From: Clostridium sp. 1001271st1 H5
Lineage (GTDB): Bacteria; Bacillota; Clostridia; Lachnospirales; Lachnospiraceae
Direction of reading: 5' to 3'
DNA length: 53,004 nt
Assembly: GCF_005845215.1 (NCBI RefSeq)
Contig: NZ_SPHO01000031.1
Location: 1 to 53,004, forward strand
Positions 1 through 8,225 of this stretch are shown piece by piece. Every line of letters starts with the position of its first letter. The first letter of the stretch is position 1. Made by a program: the position numbers and the translations under genes. The notes below the pieces were generated by a model that saw only the letters and a list, made by a program, of their open reading frames with translations, searched no databases and was not told the DNA's origin.

Positions 1-26
1 AGTAGATACTCTCGTATCTACTTTTT
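1..26 (+). terminator. Rho-independent terminator of a gene left of the window
   Basis: A 9-bp perfect stem (AGTAGATAC / GTATCTACT) with a TCTC loop is followed directly by TTTTTC. The T-run is on the plus strand, so it ends a plus-strand transcript that lies outside the window. The first base of the window is already in the stem, so the upstream edge may be cut. Confidence 0.7.
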
Positions 27-128
27 CTTGTAATACCCAAAGTCCAGAAAGAACCCGTACACCTTTGCGGACTCCTTTTTTATTGTCTCTTTGTTTTGGT
101 TAAATTACACGGATTCTCATAAACATTT

Positions 129-148
129 GCGCGTTTTCCCTTACGCGC
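129..148 (-). terminator. Weak hairpin downstream of rpiB
   Basis: GCGCGT and ACGCGC arms of 6 bp enclose an 8-base loop just beyond the rpiB stop codon. The minus-strand sequence after the stem is only moderately T-rich, so this may be a weak terminator or simply a 3'-end hairpin. Confidence 0.35.
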
Positions 149-153
149 CCCTG

Positions 154-591
154 CTACCCTTCAATATCCATTATCATCTTCACCCGGCGCTCATGCCTTC
201 CCCCCTCAAACTCAGCGTCCAGCCATGCCTCTGTAATCATCTTGGCCAGCTCGCTTCCCACTACCCTGGCGCCAAAGGCAAGTACGTTGGAGTTATTATG
301 CATCCTGGACAGCTTTGCCGTGTAAGGCTCGCTGCACACGCAGGCCCGGATTCCCTTTACCTTGTTGGCTGCCAAGGATATGCCTACGCCGGTGCCGCAG
401 ATGGCGATTCCCAGGTCAGCCTGGCCGCCGGCCACAGCCCGTCCTACCTTTTCGCCGTAGACAGGGTAATCGCAGCTCTCAGTGGAATTGGTTCCCAGGT
501 CAATGACTTCGTATCCCTTGCCTTCCACAAACTCCTTGATGATATTCTTAAGCTCAATGGCTGTGTGGTCGTTACCAATTGCAATCTTCAT
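154..591 (-). CDS. rpiB: Ribose-5-phosphate isomerase B
   Basis: RpiB/LacAB-family isomerase of 145 residues interconverting ribose 5-phosphate and ribulose 5-phosphate in the cytoplasmic pentose phosphate pathway; family members may also act on allose 6-phosphate. The sequence shows the N-terminal phosphosugar motif GNDHT (residues 6-10), the catalytic Cys65 in ICGTGVGISLAANKV, and the conserved MHNNSNVLAFGAR segment. The length is normal for the family. I chose the ATG opening MKIAIGNDH; an upstream in-frame ATG would add eight basic residues not seen in the family. It is the last gene of a minus-strand run lactonase-aroC-rpiB, 85 bases after the aroC stop. The same window carries transaldolase and ribokinase, so pentose handling is well represented. 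Confidence 0.93.
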   Translation of the reverse strand: MKIAIGNDHTAIELKNIIKEFVEGKGYEVIDLGTNSTESCDYPVYGEKVGRAVAGGQADLGIAICGTGVGISLAANKVKGIRACVCSEPYTAKLSRMHNNSNVLAFGARVVGSELAKMITEAWLDAEFEGGRHERRVKMIMDIEG

Positions 592-676
592 AATTCCTCT
601 TCTCCTTTTATCCATTCTCTATGTCATGGTTTATATTCTAACGTTTATGTTTCTCATATTTCATACATCCGGCCTG

Positions 677-1816
677 TCATACCCGGTCACGGGCAAAAAA
701 TTCCTGCACCCGGTCCAGCCTGGATGTCATGGACAGGAGCAGCATGTCGGCTGCTGTCAATGCGGCCATGGCCTCCACCACCACCACGGCCCTGGGCACT
801 ATGATGGGGTCGTGGCGGCCCTTTATCTCAACCACTGTCTCCTCGCCCTTCCGGTTCACGGTATGCTGCGGCTGTGCAATGGAGGGGGTGGGCTTAAATG
901 CCGCCCGCATCACGATATCGCTGCCGTCGCTGATTCCTCCCAGGGTGCCTCCGGAGTGGTTGGTCCGCTTTCCAACCCTGCCGTTCAAATGCAGGCTGCC
1001 GTCCTTTCCCTCACCGTAAATGCAGAACCCGTCGTTGTTCCCGGAACCGCAGGCCCTGGAAGCGCCAAAACCGTCTCCAATCTCAAATCCCTTGACTGCG
1101 CCGATGGACAGCATGGCTTTGGCCAGGTTGGCGTCCAGCTTCTCAAATACAGGCTCTCCCGCCCCTGCAGGCATACCGCGGATGATGCACTCCACCACGC
1201 CCCCGCAGGAGTCCTTACGGCCCATCAGCTCCTCCAGCCGTGCCTCTGCCTGTGCTGCCGCCCGGGCATCCGGCATGTACAGCCGGTTATTCCACATCTC
1301 TTCCAGGTCAAAGCGCTCCCGGTCAATGCCAATACCGCCTACCTCCCGTGTATAAGCCCTGACCGTGATTCCCAAACTCTCTAAAAGCCTGCAGGCAATG
1401 GCTCCAGCCGCCACCCTGGCAATGGTCTCCCTGCCGGATGACCGGCCGCCGCCCCTGTAATCCCTGAAACCATACTTCTGGTCAAAGGTATAATCCGCAT
1501 GGCCCGGACGGTAAATATCCATAATGTTGCTGTAATCCCGGGAACGCTGGTCTGTGTTGCGCACCTCCAGCGCAATGGGGGTGCCGGTGGTTCTTCCCTC
1601 AAACACGCCGGACAGGATTTCCACCTCATCCCCTTCCTGCCTGGCTGTGGTAAACTTGCTCTGGCCGGGCTTGCGGCGGTTCAGATAGAACTGGATATCC
1701 CCTTCCTCCAGAGGCAGTCCGGCCGGACACCCGTCCACCACCACACCGATTCCCTTTCCGTGGGATTCCCCCCAGGTTATCACTCTTAAAATCGTTCCCA
1801 ATGTAGAACCTGCCAT
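677..1816 (-). CDS. aroC: Chorismate synthase
   Basis: Catalyses the last shikimate step, EPSP to chorismate, using reduced FMN. The 379-residue protein has the three family signatures: WGESHGKGIGVVVDG near the N-terminus, the glycine-rich RGGGRSSGRETIARVAAGAI in the first third, and a C-terminal RHDPIIVPRAVVVVEAMAA. The length is standard for the long bacterial type. The start MAGSTLGTILRV is preferred over an upstream in-frame ATG eleven codons earlier because family members begin with M-x-G-S/N-x-x-G. Its partners in aromatic amino-acid synthesis are not in the window, so aroC is here apart from an aro operon, between a lactonase and rpiB. Confidence 0.95.
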   Translation of the reverse strand: MAGSTLGTILRVITWGESHGKGIGVVVDGCPAGLPLEEGDIQFYLNRRKPGQSKFTTARQEGDEVEILSGVFEGRTTGTPIALEVRNTDQRSRDYSNIMDIYRPGHADYTFDQKYGFRDYRGGGRSSGRETIARVAAGAIACRLLESLGITVRAYTREVGGIGIDRERFDLEEMWNNRLYMPDARAAAQAEARLEELMGRKDSCGGVVECIIRGMPAGAGEPVFEKLDANLAKAMLSIGAVKGFEIGDGFGASRACGSGNNDGFCIYGEGKDGSLHLNGRVGKRTNHSGGTLGGISDGSDIVMRAAFKPTPSIAQPQHTVNRKGEETVVEIKGRHDPIIVPRAVVVVEAMAALTAADMLLLSMTSRLDRVQEFFARDRV

Positions 1817-1875
1817 ATACTGTCTCCTGTCCTCCTGCTTCTGTATCACTGCAGCCTGTCTGACGGCTGGTAAGC

Positions 1876-2934
1876 TTAATTTCCAATCCTGGCAATGGCG
1901 CAGCAGTTTGGTTCATTTACCATGACGCTGCGTCCGCACATAACTATCAGGCCCTTCTCGTAATCCACCTCAAAGAAACTGATGCTGCCGCTGTCATGAT
2001 TAATGGAGGCAATGTGCTTCTGGTCCGGGAAAATAGCCACGTCCTTCGGATACTCCCCGCTGACAGGCAGGCAGCAAATCATAGTCAGAAGCCCGGACTT
2101 CTCATCCCTGCTGTAGATACTTACTGTATTCTCACCTGCATTGGTGCAGTATATGTATTTCTCATCCGGGGACAATCTCATGGCGCAGGCAGCTGTCAGG
2201 TTCCCCGGATTCCTGGTGGCCGTGGTGGAAATCGTCTGTATCTTTTCAACTACAGGCGCCCTGTCGCCTGTTTCATATGAATACACGCAGATTACATTCT
2301 GCAGCTCATGCATCAGATACAGGAAACGTCCGTCGGAGCTGTAGCGGAAATGTCTTGGAGCTGACTCCAGGTCGCAGTGGATGGCATCCACCTGGAACAG
2401 CTTCTTATCCTTGTCGTTAAAGCGGTAGACCTTTACCTGGTCCGTCCCATTGTCCACAGACAGTACATATCTGCCATCCGGCATCCTTCTGGTACAGGTC
2501 ACATGGGAGCGGAAGTTACGCTCAGCCACGCTGCCGTAGCCCTTGTTGAACACCTCGTCCACAATCTTGCCCACAGAGCCGTCCTTGTTAAGGCTCAGGA
2601 CCGTGGTCTTGCCGTCGTGGTAGCCTGAGACAAATACATATTTATCTTCCATATCAGTACACAGGTGGCAGCCCCTCATACCGCGGATAGGAGCGCTGTT
2701 CAGTCTTGCAAGGCTTCCGTTCTGCAGAATCCGGAAGGATACAACCCCCTCATCCGCGATGGAGTATAACGTCTTTCCATCGCTGGAAGCAATGACATAG
2801 GAGGAGTTGTCCACTTCCATCTCACACCTCTCCTTAAATGTCCCGTTTTCCACGTCCACGTCGAACACTGTGATTCCCTTTGCTTTTCCGGTGTAGGAAT
2901 AAGACCCTACATATGCCATATATTTGCCGCTCAT
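1876..2934 (-). CDS. Beta-propeller lactonase family protein (6-phosphogluconolactonase-like)
   Basis: The 352-residue protein matches the lactonase/YkgB-Pgl beta-propeller fold: repeated blades with the pattern S-x-D-G-K/R-x-x-Y/L (for example SSDGKTLYSIAD, SSDGRFLYLMHE, SPDEKYIYCTNA) and a start MAYVGSYSYTGKAKGITVF typical of the family. Well-studied members hydrolyse 6-phosphogluconolactone, but many relatives have unknown substrates, so the reaction is inferred. No signal peptide is visible; it should be cytoplasmic. A GGGAGG ribosome site lies 11 bases before the ATG, and a good promoter lies upstream. It leads the transcript into aroC and rpiB; a role with rpiB in the pentose phosphate pathway would be consistent. 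Confidence 0.8.
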   Translation of the reverse strand: MSGKYMAYVGSYSYTGKAKGITVFDVDVENGTFKERCEMEVDNSSYVIASSDGKTLYSIADEGVVSFRILQNGSLARLNSAPIRGMRGCHLCTDMEDKYVFVSGYHDGKTTVLSLNKDGSVGKIVDEVFNKGYGSVAERNFRSHVTCTRRMPDGRYVLSVDNGTDQVKVYRFNDKDKKLFQVDAIHCDLESAPRHFRYSSDGRFLYLMHELQNVICVYSYETGDRAPVVEKIQTISTTATRNPGNLTAACAMRLSPDEKYIYCTNAGENTVSIYSRDEKSGLLTMICCLPVSGEYPKDVAIFPDQKHIASINHDSGSISFFEVDYEKGLIVMCGRSVMVNEPNCCAIARIGN

Positions 2935-2990
2935 ACCTGTCTGTACCTCCCTGATTTACGTCGGTTTCTATTTCAATTTAGACTAAAAAC

Positions 2991-3019
2991 ATCATATCAT
3001 AAAATTGTGAATTTGTTAA
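2991..3019 (-). promoter_or_regulatory. Promoter of the lactonase-aroC-rpiB unit
   Basis: Minus-strand TTAACA, a 17-base spacer and TATGAT lie about 60 bases upstream of the lactonase ATG. The spacing is ideal for the vegetative sigma factor. It is divergent from the XRE regulator promoter, about 70 bases apart. Confidence 0.55.
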
Positions 3020-3088
3020 CTGGAAGTTTGTGAAATTATCCCCCCTGATTCCCCTTAAAACTTATCTGCCAAATCTTTCAAAAAGGTA

Positions 3089-3116
3089 TTGACATACCAC
3101 TGATTTAATGTATAAT
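3089..3116 (+). promoter_or_regulatory. Sigma-A promoter of the XRE-potABCD operon
   Basis: Perfect TTGACA and TATAAT hexamers separated by 16 bases. The implied transcript start near 3123 gives a leader of about 97 bases, long enough to hold operator sequence. Confidence 0.8.
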
Positions 3117-3141
3117 GAAAATCGCGCTTGTTTATTATTAC

Positions 3142-3190
3142 TAAACTTTTTGCTTATTTTTATAGTCAGTTAGTATTTGTAAACTTTTTG
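3142..3190 (+). promoter_or_regulatory. Paired direct repeats in the XRE-pot leader
   Basis: The 11-mer TAAACTTTTTG occurs at 3142-3152 and again at 3180-3190, both downstream of the promoter and upstream of the XRE start. Paired identical sites in a regulator's own leader suggest an autoregulatory operator for the XRE-cupin protein; this is inference. Confidence 0.4.
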
Positions 3191-3219
3191 TTCAGAAAAG
3201 CGAGACAGGGAGGAACTCC

Positions 3220-3753
3220 ATGGAAATCGGAACGAAACTAAAGGAACTGCGGGTGTTAAAGGGTCTGACCCAGGAAGAACTGGCTGACCGGGCCGAGCTT
3301 TCCAAGGGATTCATTTCCCAGCTGGAACGTGACCTCACGTCTCCGTCCATAGCCACCCTGATGGATATCCTGCAATGCCTGGGCACCACCATCGGCGAAT
3401 TTTTCAACGAAACACCGGATGAACAGGTAGTATTTGGAAAACAGGATTATTTTGAGAAAATCGATACAGACTTAAATAATGAAATCAAATGGATTATCCC
3501 CAATGCCCAGAAGAACGTGATGGAGCCCATCCTCCTCACCCTGAAGGCCGGAGGCTCCACCTATCCTGATAATCCCCATGAAGGGGAGGAATTCGGGTAT
3601 GTGCTCCAGGGCAGTATATCCATCCACATAGGCAGCAAGACATACAAGGCAAAAAAAGGTGAATCCTTCTACTTCACGCCGGATAAGAAACATTACCTGA
3701 CAAGTAAAAACGGAGCCCTTCTTCTGTGGGTGAGCTCGCCGCCAAGTTTTTAA
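3220..3753 (+). CDS. XRE-family regulator with C-terminal cupin domain
   Basis: A 177-residue transcription factor. Residues about 1-60 form an HTH_3/XRE domain (LKELRVLKGLTQEELADRAE, then SKGFISQLERD and SIATLMDILQCLG). Residues about 105-175 form a small cupin barrel (HEGEEFGYVLQGSISIHIG and KKGESFYFTPDKKHYL). This is the PuuR-like architecture often linked to polyamine uptake or catabolism, where the cupin is the likely ligand sensor. A GGGAGG site 6 bases before the ATG supports the start. It is the first gene of the unit and ends about 30 bases before potA, so it probably senses polyamine and controls its own transporter. The ligand is inferred from context. Confidence 0.88.
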   Translation: MEIGTKLKELRVLKGLTQEELADRAELSKGFISQLERDLTSPSIATLMDILQCLGTTIGEFFNETPDEQVVFGKQDYFEKIDTDLNNEIKWIIPNAQKNVMEPILLTLKAGGSTYPDNPHEGEEFGYVLQGSISIHIGSKTYKAKKGESFYFTPDKKHYLTSKNGALLLWVSSPPSF

Positions 3754-3784
3754 TCACATTAAGATAAAGGAGAATTTGATTATC

Positions 3785-4861
3785 ATGAGCCAGCCTTTCA
3801 TAGATTTACAGCACATATCAAAAAGTTTTGACGGTGAGCTGGTCCTGGACGACCTGAATCTTTCTATCAGGGAGAACAGCTTCGTCACCCTGCTGGGCCC
3901 CAGCGGCTGCGGCAAGACCACTACCCTGCGTATATTAGGCGGCTTCACCACCCCTGATACAGGAAAGGTAATCTTCGGCGGGCAGGATATCACCATGATT
4001 CCTCCCAACAAACGCCAGCTGAATACCGTATTCCAGAAGTATGCACTGTTTCCCCACATGAACATTGCGGAAAACATTGCCTTTGGCTTAAAAATCAAGA
4101 ACAAACCAAAATCCTATATTGATGACAAAATCAAATACGCCCTGAAATTAGTAAACCTGTCCGGTTACGAGAGGCGCACCGTGGACTCCTTATCCGGCGG
4201 CCAGCAGCAGCGTATCGCCATTGCCCGGGCCATTGTAAACGAACCCAGGGTGCTGCTCCTTGACGAGCCCCTTGGCGCCCTGGATTTAAAGCTCCGCCAG
4301 GATATGCAGTATGAGCTGATACGCCTTAAAAATGAACTGGGCATTACCTTTATCTATGTGACCCATGACCAGGAGGAGGCCCTGACCATGTCGGACACCA
4401 TTGTGGTCATGAACCAGGGATACATCCAGCAGATGGGCTCCCCTGAGCAGATTTATAATGAACCTGAAAATGCCTTTGTGGCTGACTTTATCGGAGAGAG
4501 CAACATTGTGCCCGGCATCATGATTCGGGACGAGCTGGTAGAAATCTTCGGCGCCCGCTTTGCATGTGTTGATAAGGGTTTTGGCAATAATAAGCCTGTG
4601 GATGTGGTTATCCGGCCTGAGGACATAGACCTTGTTAAGCCAGAGGACGGCACCCTCCAGGGCGTTGTGACCCACCTGATTTTCAAGGGCGTCCATTATG
4701 AGATGGAAGTAACCACCCCGGACGGTTTCGAGTGGCTGGTGCATTCCACCGATATGTTCCCTGTAGGCCAGCAGGTCGGCATTCATGTGGAGCCATTTGA
4801 AATCCAAATCATGAACAAGCCTGCTTCTGAAGATGAGGAGGCGCTGGGAGTCAATGAATAG
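3785..4861 (+). CDS. potA: Spermidine/putrescine ABC transporter ATP-binding protein
   Basis: ATPase subunit (358 residues) of the polyamine importer. Walker A GPSGCGKTT, Q-loop, signature LSGGQQQR, Walker B VLLLDEPLGALD and switch His in YVTHDQEEA are all intact; the C-terminal third is a TOBE-type domain (VDVVIRPEDIDLV onward). An in-frame TTG lies nine bases upstream, but it is only 3 bases from the AAAGGAG ribosome site, whereas this ATG is 12 bases away, so I prefer the ATG at MSQPFIDLQ. The 3' end overlaps potB by 8 bases, indicating translational coupling. Confidence 0.95.
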   Translation: MSQPFIDLQHISKSFDGELVLDDLNLSIRENSFVTLLGPSGCGKTTTLRILGGFTTPDTGKVIFGGQDITMIPPNKRQLNTVFQKYALFPHMNIAENIAFGLKIKNKPKSYIDDKIKYALKLVNLSGYERRTVDSLSGGQQQRIAIARAIVNEPRVLLLDEPLGALDLKLRQDMQYELIRLKNELGITFIYVTHDQEEALTMSDTIVVMNQGYIQQMGSPEQIYNEPENAFVADFIGESNIVPGIMIRDELVEIFGARFACVDKGFGNNKPVDVVIRPEDIDLVKPEDGTLQGVVTHLIFKGVHYEMEVTTPDGFEWLVHSTDMFPVGQQVGIHVEPFEIQIMNKPASEDEEALGVNE

Positions 4862-5693
4862 CGAAAAAAAAGGCGCTGCCATCGGCAAGGCGCTGTTATC
4901 AGGTCCCTATCTCATCTGGATGGCCGGCTTTACGCTGATTCCGCTGGCCATGATTATATGGTACGGACTGACTGACAAGGGAGGCGGCCTTACCATGGCC
5001 AATGTCATTGCCATTGCCTCTGCGGACCACGCAAAGGCGCTGTGGCTGTCCCTTGGGCTATCCTTGGTAAGTACGGTTCTCTGTCTGCTGTTAGCTTATC
5101 CACTGGCCATGATACTCAGGGGCCGCGGAACAGCGGCAGGAGGATTCATTGTCTTTATATTCATCCTGCCCATGTGGATGAACTTCCTCCTGAGGACTCT
5201 GGCCTGGCAGACGCTGCTGGAGAAAAACGGTGTCATCAACGGCATCCTGAACTGGCTCCACCTGCCTTCACAGTCCATGATTAACACCCCGTCAGCCATT
5301 GTACTGGGCATGGTATATAACTTCCTGCCCTTTATGGTGCTTCCCATTTACAATGTGCTGTCCAAGATAGACGACAATATTATAAATGCCGCCATGGACC
5401 TGGGAGCCAACAGCTTTGAACGTTTTACCAGGATATGGTTTCCCTTAAGCATACCGGGCATTATCAGCGGCATTACCATGGTTTTTGTTCCGTCCCTGAC
5501 CACCTTCGTGATTTCCGATTTGCTGGGCGGCAGCAAGATTCTGCTTATCGGCAATGTAATTGAACAGGAATTTACCAGGGGAAGCAACTGGCATCTGGGA
5601 AGCGGACTTTCACTGGTTCTCATGGTCTTCATCCTAATCAGCATGGCCATGATAGCCAAATACGATAAAAACGGAGAGGGGACTGCATTCTGA
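4854..5693 (+). CDS. potB: Spermidine/putrescine ABC transporter permease PotB
   Basis: Inner-membrane permease of 279 residues with about six hydrophobic segments and the EAA-type loop (NAAMDLGANSFERFTRIWFPLSIPGI) that docks with PotA. The ATG sits inside the final codons of potA (ATGAATAG), and the longer in-frame start further upstream would lie wholly within potA, so MNSEKKGAAIGK is the sensible start. It pairs with PotC to form the heterodimeric channel. Confidence 0.93.
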   Translation: MNSEKKGAAIGKALLSGPYLIWMAGFTLIPLAMIIWYGLTDKGGGLTMANVIAIASADHAKALWLSLGLSLVSTVLCLLLAYPLAMILRGRGTAAGGFIVFIFILPMWMNFLLRTLAWQTLLEKNGVINGILNWLHLPSQSMINTPSAIVLGMVYNFLPFMVLPIYNVLSKIDDNIINAAMDLGANSFERFTRIWFPLSIPGIISGITMVFVPSLTTFVISDLLGGSKILLIGNVIEQEFTRGSNWHLGSGLSLVLMVFILISMAMIAKYDKNGEGTAF

Positions 5694-6490
5694 TGACAAA
5701 GAGTTCAAAAGTACTGCGCAAAATCGTATCGGATTTTTATATGGTGCTGATACTGATTTTCCTTTATGCCCCCATCCTGACCATGATGGTGCTGTCCTTC
5801 AACAAATCCAAATCCAGGACCCAGTGGGGCGGATTTACCCTGCAGTGGTACACCCAGATGTTTGACAGCCGTTCCATCATGAGCGCCCTGACCACCACCT
5901 TAATCATAGCCTTTGTATCGGCCCTGGTGGCAACAATCATAGGCACGGCGGCGGCCATCTCCATCAGCTCCATGCGGGCAGTGCCCAGGACCATTGTTAT
6001 GGGCATTACCAATATACCTATGCTGAACGCTGACATCGTGACTGGTATTTCCCTGATGCTGGCCTTCATTGCCTTTGGTATTTCCCTGGGATTTAAGACG
6101 GTTCTTATATCCCATATCACCTTTAATATACCCTATGTCATACTAAGCGTCATGCCCAAGCTAAAGCAGACCGACAAATACACCTATGAGGCAGCCCTGG
6201 ACCTGGGCGCATCCCCTCTGTATGCATTTTTCAAGGTGGTGTTTCCGGATATTATGCCCGGCGTGCTCTCCGGCTTCCTGCTGGCATTTACCATGTCCTT
6301 AGACGACTTCATCATCACCCACTTTACAAAGGGCGCAGGCATCAACACCCTGTCCACCCTGATTTACAGCGAGGTGAGGCGCGGCATCCGGCCGTCCATG
6401 TATGCACTGTCATCCATTATATTCCTGACCGTGCTGATTCTTCTCATCTTTGTTAACTTCCGGTCCATCAGGAAACCGGAAAAGGCATAA
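5693..6490 (+). CDS. potC: Spermidine/putrescine ABC transporter permease PotC
   Basis: Second permease, 265 residues, about six membrane spans, with its own EAA loop (EAALDLGASPLYAFFKVVFPDIMPGV). The start codon shares one base with the potB stop (TGATG), a classic coupled junction. Family length and topology are normal. With PotA, PotB and PotD it completes the importer; nothing is missing or truncated. Confidence 0.94.
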   Translation: MTKSSKVLRKIVSDFYMVLILIFLYAPILTMMVLSFNKSKSRTQWGGFTLQWYTQMFDSRSIMSALTTTLIIAFVSALVATIIGTAAAISISSMRAVPRTIVMGITNIPMLNADIVTGISLMLAFIAFGISLGFKTVLISHITFNIPYVILSVMPKLKQTDKYTYEAALDLGASPLYAFFKVVFPDIMPGVLSGFLLAFTMSLDDFIITHFTKGAGINTLSTLIYSEVRRGIRPSMYALSSIIFLTVLILLIFVNFRSIRKPEKA

Positions 6491-6519
6491 CCGAATTCAG
6501 ACATTAAAGGAGAACGATT

Positions 6520-7635
6520 ATGAAAAAGAAAATGGCAATCACCCTTGCTGCCGCATCCATGGCAGTCCTGTCCGCCGCCCTCTTAACCGGCTGCGGCAAA
6601 TCCGAATCCTCCCCCGGGGGCGGAAATAAGGAAGACAACAAGCTGAACGTATACAACTGGGGCGAGTACATTGACGAGGATGTCATCGCCCAGTTTGAGG
6701 ACGAAACCGGCATCCAGGTGGTCTACGATGTATTTGAGACCAACGAGGAGATGTATCCTGTCATTGAGGCGGGCGCTGTGAAATACGACGTTGTGTGCCC
6801 CTCTGACTACATGATTCAGCGCATGATTGAGAATAACCTTCTGGCTGAGCTTAACTTTGACAACATTCCCAATTATAAGGAAATCGGTCAGGAATACCTG
6901 GATATCTCCAAGGGTTTTGACCCTGAGAACAAATATTCCGTCCCCTACTGCTGGGGAACCATGGGCATTCTCTATAACACCAAGCGCCTGGAGGAGCTGG
7001 GCGTTCCCGCTCCCGCCAAGTGGTCCGACTTATGGGATGAGCGCTTAAGCGGCGAGATTCTCATGCAGAACAGCGTAAGGGATGCCTTTACCGTTGCCCT
7101 GAAGATGAAGGGCTACTCCTTAAACAGCACCAATCCCGATGAACTGGCCGAGGCCCGTGATTTGCTGATTGAGCAGAAACCTCTGGTTCAGGCATATGTC
7201 ATTGACCAGGTAAGGGATAAGATGATTGGCGAAGAAGCGGCTGTGGGCGTGATTTATTCCGGCGAAATGCTCTATATCCAGGATGCCGTGGCAGAACAGG
7301 GCCTGGATTACAGCCTGGAATATGTAATTCCGGAGGAAGGAACCAACTACTGGATTGACTCCTGGGTTATCCCGGCCAATGCAGAACACAAGGAAAACGC
7401 GGAGAAATGGATTGATTTCCTGTGCCGTCCCGACATCGCCAAAAAGAACTTTGAATATATCACCTACGCCACTCCAAACACAGGGGCCTATGATTTGTTA
7501 GACGACGACCTTAAAAATAACAAGGCCCTGTTCCCTGACCTTGACAAGCTGCCTAACTGTGAAATCATCCAGTATCTGGGGGACGATGTGGATACCGTCT
7601 ACAATGACATGTGGAAGGAAATTAAATCTGAATAA
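6520..7635 (+). CDS. potD: Spermidine/putrescine-binding lipoprotein
   Basis: Extracytoplasmic polyamine-binding protein of 371 residues. The N-terminus MKKKMAITLAAASMAVLSAA has a lysine-rich n-region and hydrophobic core, then the lipobox LLTGC, so it is anchored to the outer face of the membrane as a lipoprotein. The mature part opens with LNVYNWGEYIDEDVIAQFE, the hallmark of PotD/PotF proteins, and retains acidic and aromatic residues expected to bind amines (YDVVCPSDYM, DSWVIP). Spermidine versus putrescine preference cannot be read from sequence alone. It is the last gene before the terminator at 7666. Confidence 0.94.
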   Translation: MKKKMAITLAAASMAVLSAALLTGCGKSESSPGGGNKEDNKLNVYNWGEYIDEDVIAQFEDETGIQVVYDVFETNEEMYPVIEAGAVKYDVVCPSDYMIQRMIENNLLAELNFDNIPNYKEIGQEYLDISKGFDPENKYSVPYCWGTMGILYNTKRLEELGVPAPAKWSDLWDERLSGEILMQNSVRDAFTVALKMKGYSLNSTNPDELAEARDLLIEQKPLVQAYVIDQVRDKMIGEEAAVGVIYSGEMLYIQDAVAEQGLDYSLEYVIPEEGTNYWIDSWVIPANAEHKENAEKWIDFLCRPDIAKKNFEYITYATPNTGAYDLLDDDLKNNKALFPDLDKLPNCEIIQYLGDDVDTVYNDMWKEIKSE

Positions 7636-7665
7636 AAGGAATCCTATCATGAAATAATATGAAAA

Positions 7666-7728
7666 GGAAGTTCTGAACGGAAGGCGTAAACTCCATTCCC
7701 TTCCTCCGGAACTTCCTCTTTATATTTA
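7666..7728 (+). terminator. Terminator of the pot operon
   Basis: Nested stem: outer arms GGAAGTTC / GAACTTCC (8 bp) and inner arms GGAAGG / CCTTCC, followed by TCTTTATATTTAT. It lies about 30 bases after the potD stop. Confidence 0.75.
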
Positions 7729-7820
7729 TAACCCTAATATACTCTGTCTCAAACTCCTTCTGAGGTCCTGCGGCATCATACCATACAGAATCCGGCACTG
7801 CCCCTTGTAAAATCACTGCA

Positions 7821-8003
7821 TCACCCCACATGCTTCCCCTGCTCATGGTTTCCATGGCACACAGAGGAACCTGCGCAGCCTCCGCAGCCGCCGGCACATC
7901 CTCCGCATCCCTTACCTGACTTTTTATCCTTTATCATGACACGGACTACCGCCCCTACAATCACAGCCAATATGACCAGAATGATTAACGTTGAAAGATT
8001 CAT
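7821..8003 (-). CDS. FeoB-associated Cys-rich membrane protein
   Basis: A 60-residue peptide: one N-terminal membrane span (LSTLIILVILAVIVGAVVRVM), a short basic stretch, then a Cys/Gly cluster (GCGGCAGGCGGCAGSSVCHG) with five cysteines and a following histidine. This is the layout of the FeoB-associated Cys-rich family, normally encoded beside ferrous iron transporter genes feoA/feoB and thought to assist iron handling at the membrane. Here no feoA or feoB is adjacent. A GGAGGAAAGGAG tract precedes the ATG. Two DtxR-type operators and a promoter lie upstream, so iron or manganese control is likely. Confidence 0.78.
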   Translation of the reverse strand: MNLSTLIILVILAVIVGAVVRVMIKDKKSGKGCGGCAGGCGGCAGSSVCHGNHEQGKHVG

Positions 8004-8110
8004 ATATATTCTCCTTTCCTCCTGTTTATATCCGGCGCAGGCATGATGCAGGTCCCTTTTCGCTGATTCCCAAGGCGTTATCCTGCTGTTAGTTTCCGGT
8101 TCTTTTACAG

Positions 8111-8152
8111 GTTAGCTTCTTCTAACTTCATTCTCAGATTAGCACTTTCTAA
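8111..8152. promoter_or_regulatory. Two DtxR/MntR-type operators
   Basis: Two inverted repeats of the form TTAG-N6-CTAA: GTTAGCTTCTTCTAAC (8111-8126, perfect 5-bp arms) and TTAGCACTTTCTAA (8139-8152). Their centres are 27 bases apart. The second lies within the putative minus-strand promoter spacer and the first just past its start point, an arrangement suited to repression of the FeoB-associated gene. The TTAG...CTAA pattern resembles DtxR-family boxes. Confidence 0.6.
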
Positions 8153-8164
8153 CTCTCTTGTCAA
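8136..8164 (-). promoter_or_regulatory. Promoter of the FeoB-associated gene
   Basis: Minus-strand TTGACA (8159-8164), a 17-base spacer and a weaker TAATCT -10 (8136-8141). The spacer overlaps the second operator almost completely. Confidence 0.5.
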
Positions 8165-8186
8165 TCGTTTTTTTATATGTTACACT
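8158..8186 (+). promoter_or_regulatory. Promoter of the DtxR-type regulator
   Basis: Plus-strand TTGTCA, 17-base spacer and TACACT, about 40 bases before the regulator start. Its -35 overlaps the -35 of the divergent promoter, so the two operators could govern both directions. Confidence 0.45.
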
Positions 8187-8225
8187 TAGAACTATCATAC
8201 TAAATAATTGGGGGTATTTACAGAC

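Noticed and set aside
482..1384. 300-residue plus-strand open frame
   Set aside because: It is antisense to aroC, with no family-like motifs and low-complexity His/Pro/Gly composition typical of a shadow frame in GC-rich DNA.
7622..7897. 91-residue minus-strand open frame
   Set aside because: It overlaps the FeoB-associated gene in another frame and crosses the pot operon terminator.
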